Below are positions 61,934-64,000 of a stretch of 64,000 bases of DNA, piece by piece (within the stretch, counting starts at the first letter, position 1; each line of letters begins with the position of its first letter). Under the pieces are notes generated by a model that worked only from the letters and a program-made list of their open reading frames with translations, ran no database searches and had not been told where the DNA came from. The position numbers and the translations under genes are program-made. The stretch comes from Pseudarthrobacter sp. AL07 (GTDB lineage: Bacteria; Actinomycetota; Actinomycetes; Actinomycetales; Micrococcaceae): the NCBI RefSeq assembly GCF_029960665.1, contig NZ_JASBRB010000003.1, forward strand, positions 186,001 to 250,000. The letters are read 5' to 3'.

Positions 61934-62221
61934 TCAGCTCCCCGCCGAGGAATCCGTCTGCCAGAGGCCCATGATGTTGACTTCGGTGTCCTTGAAATAG
62001 GCGTACCAGCCCATGCCGGGAACGGCGTCCTTGGCCTGGGCCACGGTTGATGGCCCCGGCGCGCTCGGCATGCCTGTCTGTTCGTCCGACGGCGTAGTGA
62101 TGGCGCTGGTGTAGTCCATCCCCTGCATGGGGAGCAGGGTGCAGCCGAACGCGCTCTGGTAGAAGGTGTTGGCGCGTTCTTTGTCACCGGTGGGGATCTC
62201 GAAATGCACAACTCCAGCCAC
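61934..62221 (-). CDS. VOC/glyoxalase-family protein, internally shortened
   Basis: 95 residues from GTG 62221, supported by AAAGGAG seven bases upstream. 'GVVHFEIPTGDKERANTFYQ' and the end 'PGMGWYAYFKDTEVNIMGLW' are typical VOC strands with metal-site residues. The middle, however, runs from 'TGMPSAPGPSTVAQAKDAVP' straight on, about 30 residues shorter than usual members (~125). The loss is in frame, so a protein is made, but one beta-alpha unit is missing. Confidence 0.75.
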   Translation of the reverse strand: MAGVVHFEIPTGDKERANTFYQSAFGCTLLPMQGMDYTSAITTPSDEQTGMPSAPGPSTVAQAKDAVPGMGWYAYFKDTEVNIMGLWQTDSSAGS

Positions 62222-62353
62222 TGCATGCTCCTTTGAATGCGAGGGGAAAAGCGCGGACGCCCTGCGCCACACGATGGAGTCTAGTCCTGGCGTCTTCGGA
62301 CTGTAAGGGCCTCCGGAAGCTACGTTGTCAGCCCACCGTGGGACCATGAATAC

Positions 62354-63337
62354 ATGACCATCCTTGACGCTCCGGCCCGGCTTGCAGCCGCCGCGGATGC
62401 GTCCCTGCGCTGGCATCCGGACGGCCCGTACAGCCTGCACCAGACGCTGGGAACGCTCCTGCGGGGTACCGGTGATCCGTCGTTTTCGTTCGGGCCTAAC
62501 GGGATATGGACAGCGTTTACGACGCCGGACGGCCCGGTCACGCTGCGCCTCACCGCTGCTGCGGACGGGGCTGTTGACGCCGCTGTTGACGCGCAGGCCT
62601 GGGGTCCCGGTTCTGCCGCCGGACTCGCCGGAGTGCCCCGGTTTCTGGGCGCCGGGGACGACTGGTCGGCGTTTGACGAACCGGACTTCCACGCCACGCT
62701 CCCAAGGATGGTCCGGGACGCCCGACGCCGGAACCTGGCTGTCCATCTCCCTTCGACCGGGCGGGTGGTTGATTGCCTCGTGCCCACTATCCTCGAGCAG
62801 AAGGTCACCGTTATTGAGGCCCGCCGCGGCTACCGGTACCTGATGTACCGGTTCGGCTCGCCGGCTCCGGCGGCCGGAAGCGCGGCGCCGGAAGGGCTCC
62901 GCCTCCAGCCCACCCCTGAGCAGTGGCAGCGCATCCCCTCGTGGGAATGGCACCAGGCCGGCGTAGGACCCCAGCGTTCGGCGACCGTCATGCGGGCCCT
63001 GCGATCCGCCGTCGCGCTTGAACGGCTGGCCGCCCTGCCGTCCGCGGATGCGGCAGCAAAGCTGCAGGTGATCCCCGGCATCGGGGTGTGGACCGCGGCC
63101 GAAGTGGTACAGCGCACGCATGGATGCCCGGACTCCATCGCGGTGGGCGACTACCACCTCGCCGCCTATGTGGGCGCCGCCCTCACCGGCCGCCGGACGG
63201 ACGACGCCGGCATGCTGGCCTTGCTTGAGCCATGGACCGGGCACCGGCAGCGGGTGGTCCGGATGATCGGCCTGAGCGGCTTCCGCAAACCGACGTTCGG
63301 GCCGCGGATGACCATCCAGGACCACCGCCGGCACTGA
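62354..63337 (+). CDS. DNA-3-methyladenine glycosylase-like protein (AlkA/HhH-GPD)
   Basis: 327 residues. The C-terminal helix-hairpin-helix-GPD domain has 'LQVIPGIGVWTAAEVVQRTH' (hairpin) and the catalytic Asp in 'CPDSIAVGDYHLAAYVG'. The N-terminal ~130 residues form an AlkA-like beta domain (PYSLHQTLGTLLRGTGDPSF). Removes alkylated bases from DNA by base excision repair. It stands alone between two convergent units, and a long hairpin follows. Confidence 0.88.
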   Translation: MTILDAPARLAAAADASLRWHPDGPYSLHQTLGTLLRGTGDPSFSFGPNGIWTAFTTPDGPVTLRLTAAADGAVDAAVDAQAWGPGSAAGLAGVPRFLGAGDDWSAFDEPDFHATLPRMVRDARRRNLAVHLPSTGRVVDCLVPTILEQKVTVIEARRGYRYLMYRFGSPAPAAGSAAPEGLRLQPTPEQWQRIPSWEWHQAGVGPQRSATVMRALRSAVALERLAALPSADAAAKLQVIPGIGVWTAAEVVQRTHGCPDSIAVGDYHLAAYVGAALTGRRTDDAGMLALLEPWTGHRQRVVRMIGLSGFRKPTFGPRMTIQDHRRH

Positions 63338-63347
63338 CCACCGAAAG

Positions 63348-63410
63348 CAACGCGGGGTCACTTAGCGCCCATGCGGGACGCCAACATGGGCGCTAAGTGA
63401 CCCCGCATTG
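63348..63410. terminator. 26-bp inverted repeat sharing its stem with the one after asd
   Basis: Arms 63348-63373 and 63385-63410 pair with a single mismatch. The outer stem CAACGCGGGGTCACTTA is identical to that at 21844-21908, but the inner stem GCGCCCATG differs. It lies between convergent genes. Confidence 0.7.
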
Positions 63411-63412
63411 GA

Positions 63413-64000
63413 CTAGAGGGAGCGGAGTTTGGCCTTCTTGATCCTGGCGATGAGGCTGGTGAATCCTTCGGCAAGGTCATCCGCGTTGGCCTTGAAATAG
63501 GACCAACCGGCATTGGTGAAGCCTTCGTCCCGGCGGTTGTCCCGCGACTGCTGATCCCGGGTGAGATGAGGGGCGCCGTCGTACTGCACTGCGGTCCTGA
63601 AGCGCCGGTAGCCCAGGTCCGCGGACGGCGACCACGGGTCATCCGGATCCAGACGGAGCTGCAATTCCGGCTCAGGAAGTCGGGCATCCAGCATGGCCAG
63701 GCGTAGGAATGTCTCCGGAAACGAGTCCGCGCCGACTCTCATCTCGTCCAGGGCAAGCCGGGCCTTCTCCACACCCTTCATGTTTGGATGCTGCCGGATG
63801 AGCAATCGCAGTCCTTCCTTGAAGGCGTATGGTTCGGTCCTTCCTTCAAGACCGGGCCGAGGCATGCGGATCAGCTGGTCTCCCATGGCGATCACATATG
63901 CCAGCGGTACGTGATGCGCCAGATCAAGCCAGGTCCGGGGCGGGACGGAGACTGGGATTCCGTCGATTTCCATGACCTCGCCGGGCAGCGCATGCACCCG
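63413..64000 (-). CDS. DUF559/Vsr-like protein, N-terminus beyond the window
   Basis: The frame is open to the window edge; 195 residues are seen. The C-terminal part 'TAVQYDGAPHLTRDQQSRDN' and 'DEGFTNAGWSYFKANADD' is like the endonuclease-fold DUF559 proteins of actinobacteria. The preceding part (GIPVSVPPRTWLDLAHHVPL; KARLALDEMRVGADSFPETF) is the usual companion region of AbiEi-like proteins. Known members are ~280-320 residues, so about a third is missing here. The function is unknown. Confidence 0.75.
   Translation of the reverse strand, partial: RVHALPGEVMEIDGIPVSVPPRTWLDLAHHVPLAYVIAMGDQLIRMPRPGLEGRTEPYAFKEGLRLLIRQHPNMKGVEKARLALDEMRVGADSFPETFLRLAMLDARLPEPELQLRLDPDDPWSPSADLGYRRFRTAVQYDGAPHLTRDQQSRDNRRDEGFTNAGWSYFKANADDLAEGFTSLIARIKKAKLRSL

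Overview
The window reads as chromosomal DNA of a high-GC actinobacterium, most likely an Arthrobacter/Pseudarthrobacter-type member of the Micrococcaceae. Support comes from a GlnR-type regulator next to mycothiol synthase MshD, ppk1 next to a NUDIX-phosphatase fusion, PspC-type envelope sensors, HadAB-like MaoC dehydratases beside murB, and many promoters in which a TANNNT -10 box lies exactly six bases before the start codon (leaderless mRNAs). No rRNA, CRISPR array, complete IS element or prophage was seen; two tRNA genes (Met-CAT, Thr-GGT) are present. Everything here was read by eye; no database search was run.

Layout. 1-5.8 kb: an aminotransferase 3' end, a PspC histidine kinase/LuxR regulator pair divergent from a three-gene PspC/LiaF-like membrane operon, then the decayed remains of an ABC ATPase fused to a response regulator. 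5.9-13.3 kb: pfkA, an acetyltransferase, a DHA2-type MFS exporter, an ankyrin protein, YgfZ, a flavodoxin-type reductase, a nitrobindin-like protein and small membrane proteins. 13.6-26.5 kb: housekeeping genes (glnR, mshD, ppk1, NUDIX, thyA-folA, asd, murB, two MaoC dehydratases, a DUF2797-like protein, a CitE-like lyase).

26.5-34.7 kb is an accessory arsenic/metal island: four arsenate-reductase-type domains (one fused to an ArsR repressor), a flavin-dependent oxidoreductase with a dicysteine tail, a 20-23 residue peptide with three Cys-Cys pairs, a broken thioredoxin reductase, an aquaglyceroporin, a second ArsR, an ArsN-like acetyltransferase, a YnfA-like protein, a CmtR-type repressor and a CDF-like transporter fused to a thioredoxin-like domain. 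Three near-identical palindromic operator sites mark its promoters. No ArsB or Acr3 pump is in the window, so the aquaporin is the best candidate for arsenite exit.

34.8-42.1 kb is an alpha-glucoside uptake and hydrolysis operon (binding protein, two permeases, GH13 enzyme, aldo/keto reductase) facing a ROK regulator. 42.2-53.4 kb holds single oxidoreductases, a Ser/Thr kinase-GAF fusion, the tRNAs, a DEAD-box helicase, a MOSC protein, and an operon of a small membrane protein, a glutathionylspermidine-synthase-like ATP-grasp ligase and an APC permease, followed by a broken acyl-CoA dehydrogenase. 53.4-64 kb: a TetR regulator divergent from a large beta-galactosidase across a perfect operator palindrome, an MFS/HxlR pair, metB and cystathionine beta-synthase, a shortened VOC protein, an AlkA-like glycosylase and a DUF559-like protein cut by the window end.

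Two window-wide patterns stand out. Long, near-perfect inverted repeats sit between genes, and some share stem sequence between distant loci. Several genes are broken by clean internal deletions (ABC ATPase, response regulator, trxB, acyl-CoA dehydrogenase, VOC protein), which could be real gene decay or an assembly artefact.
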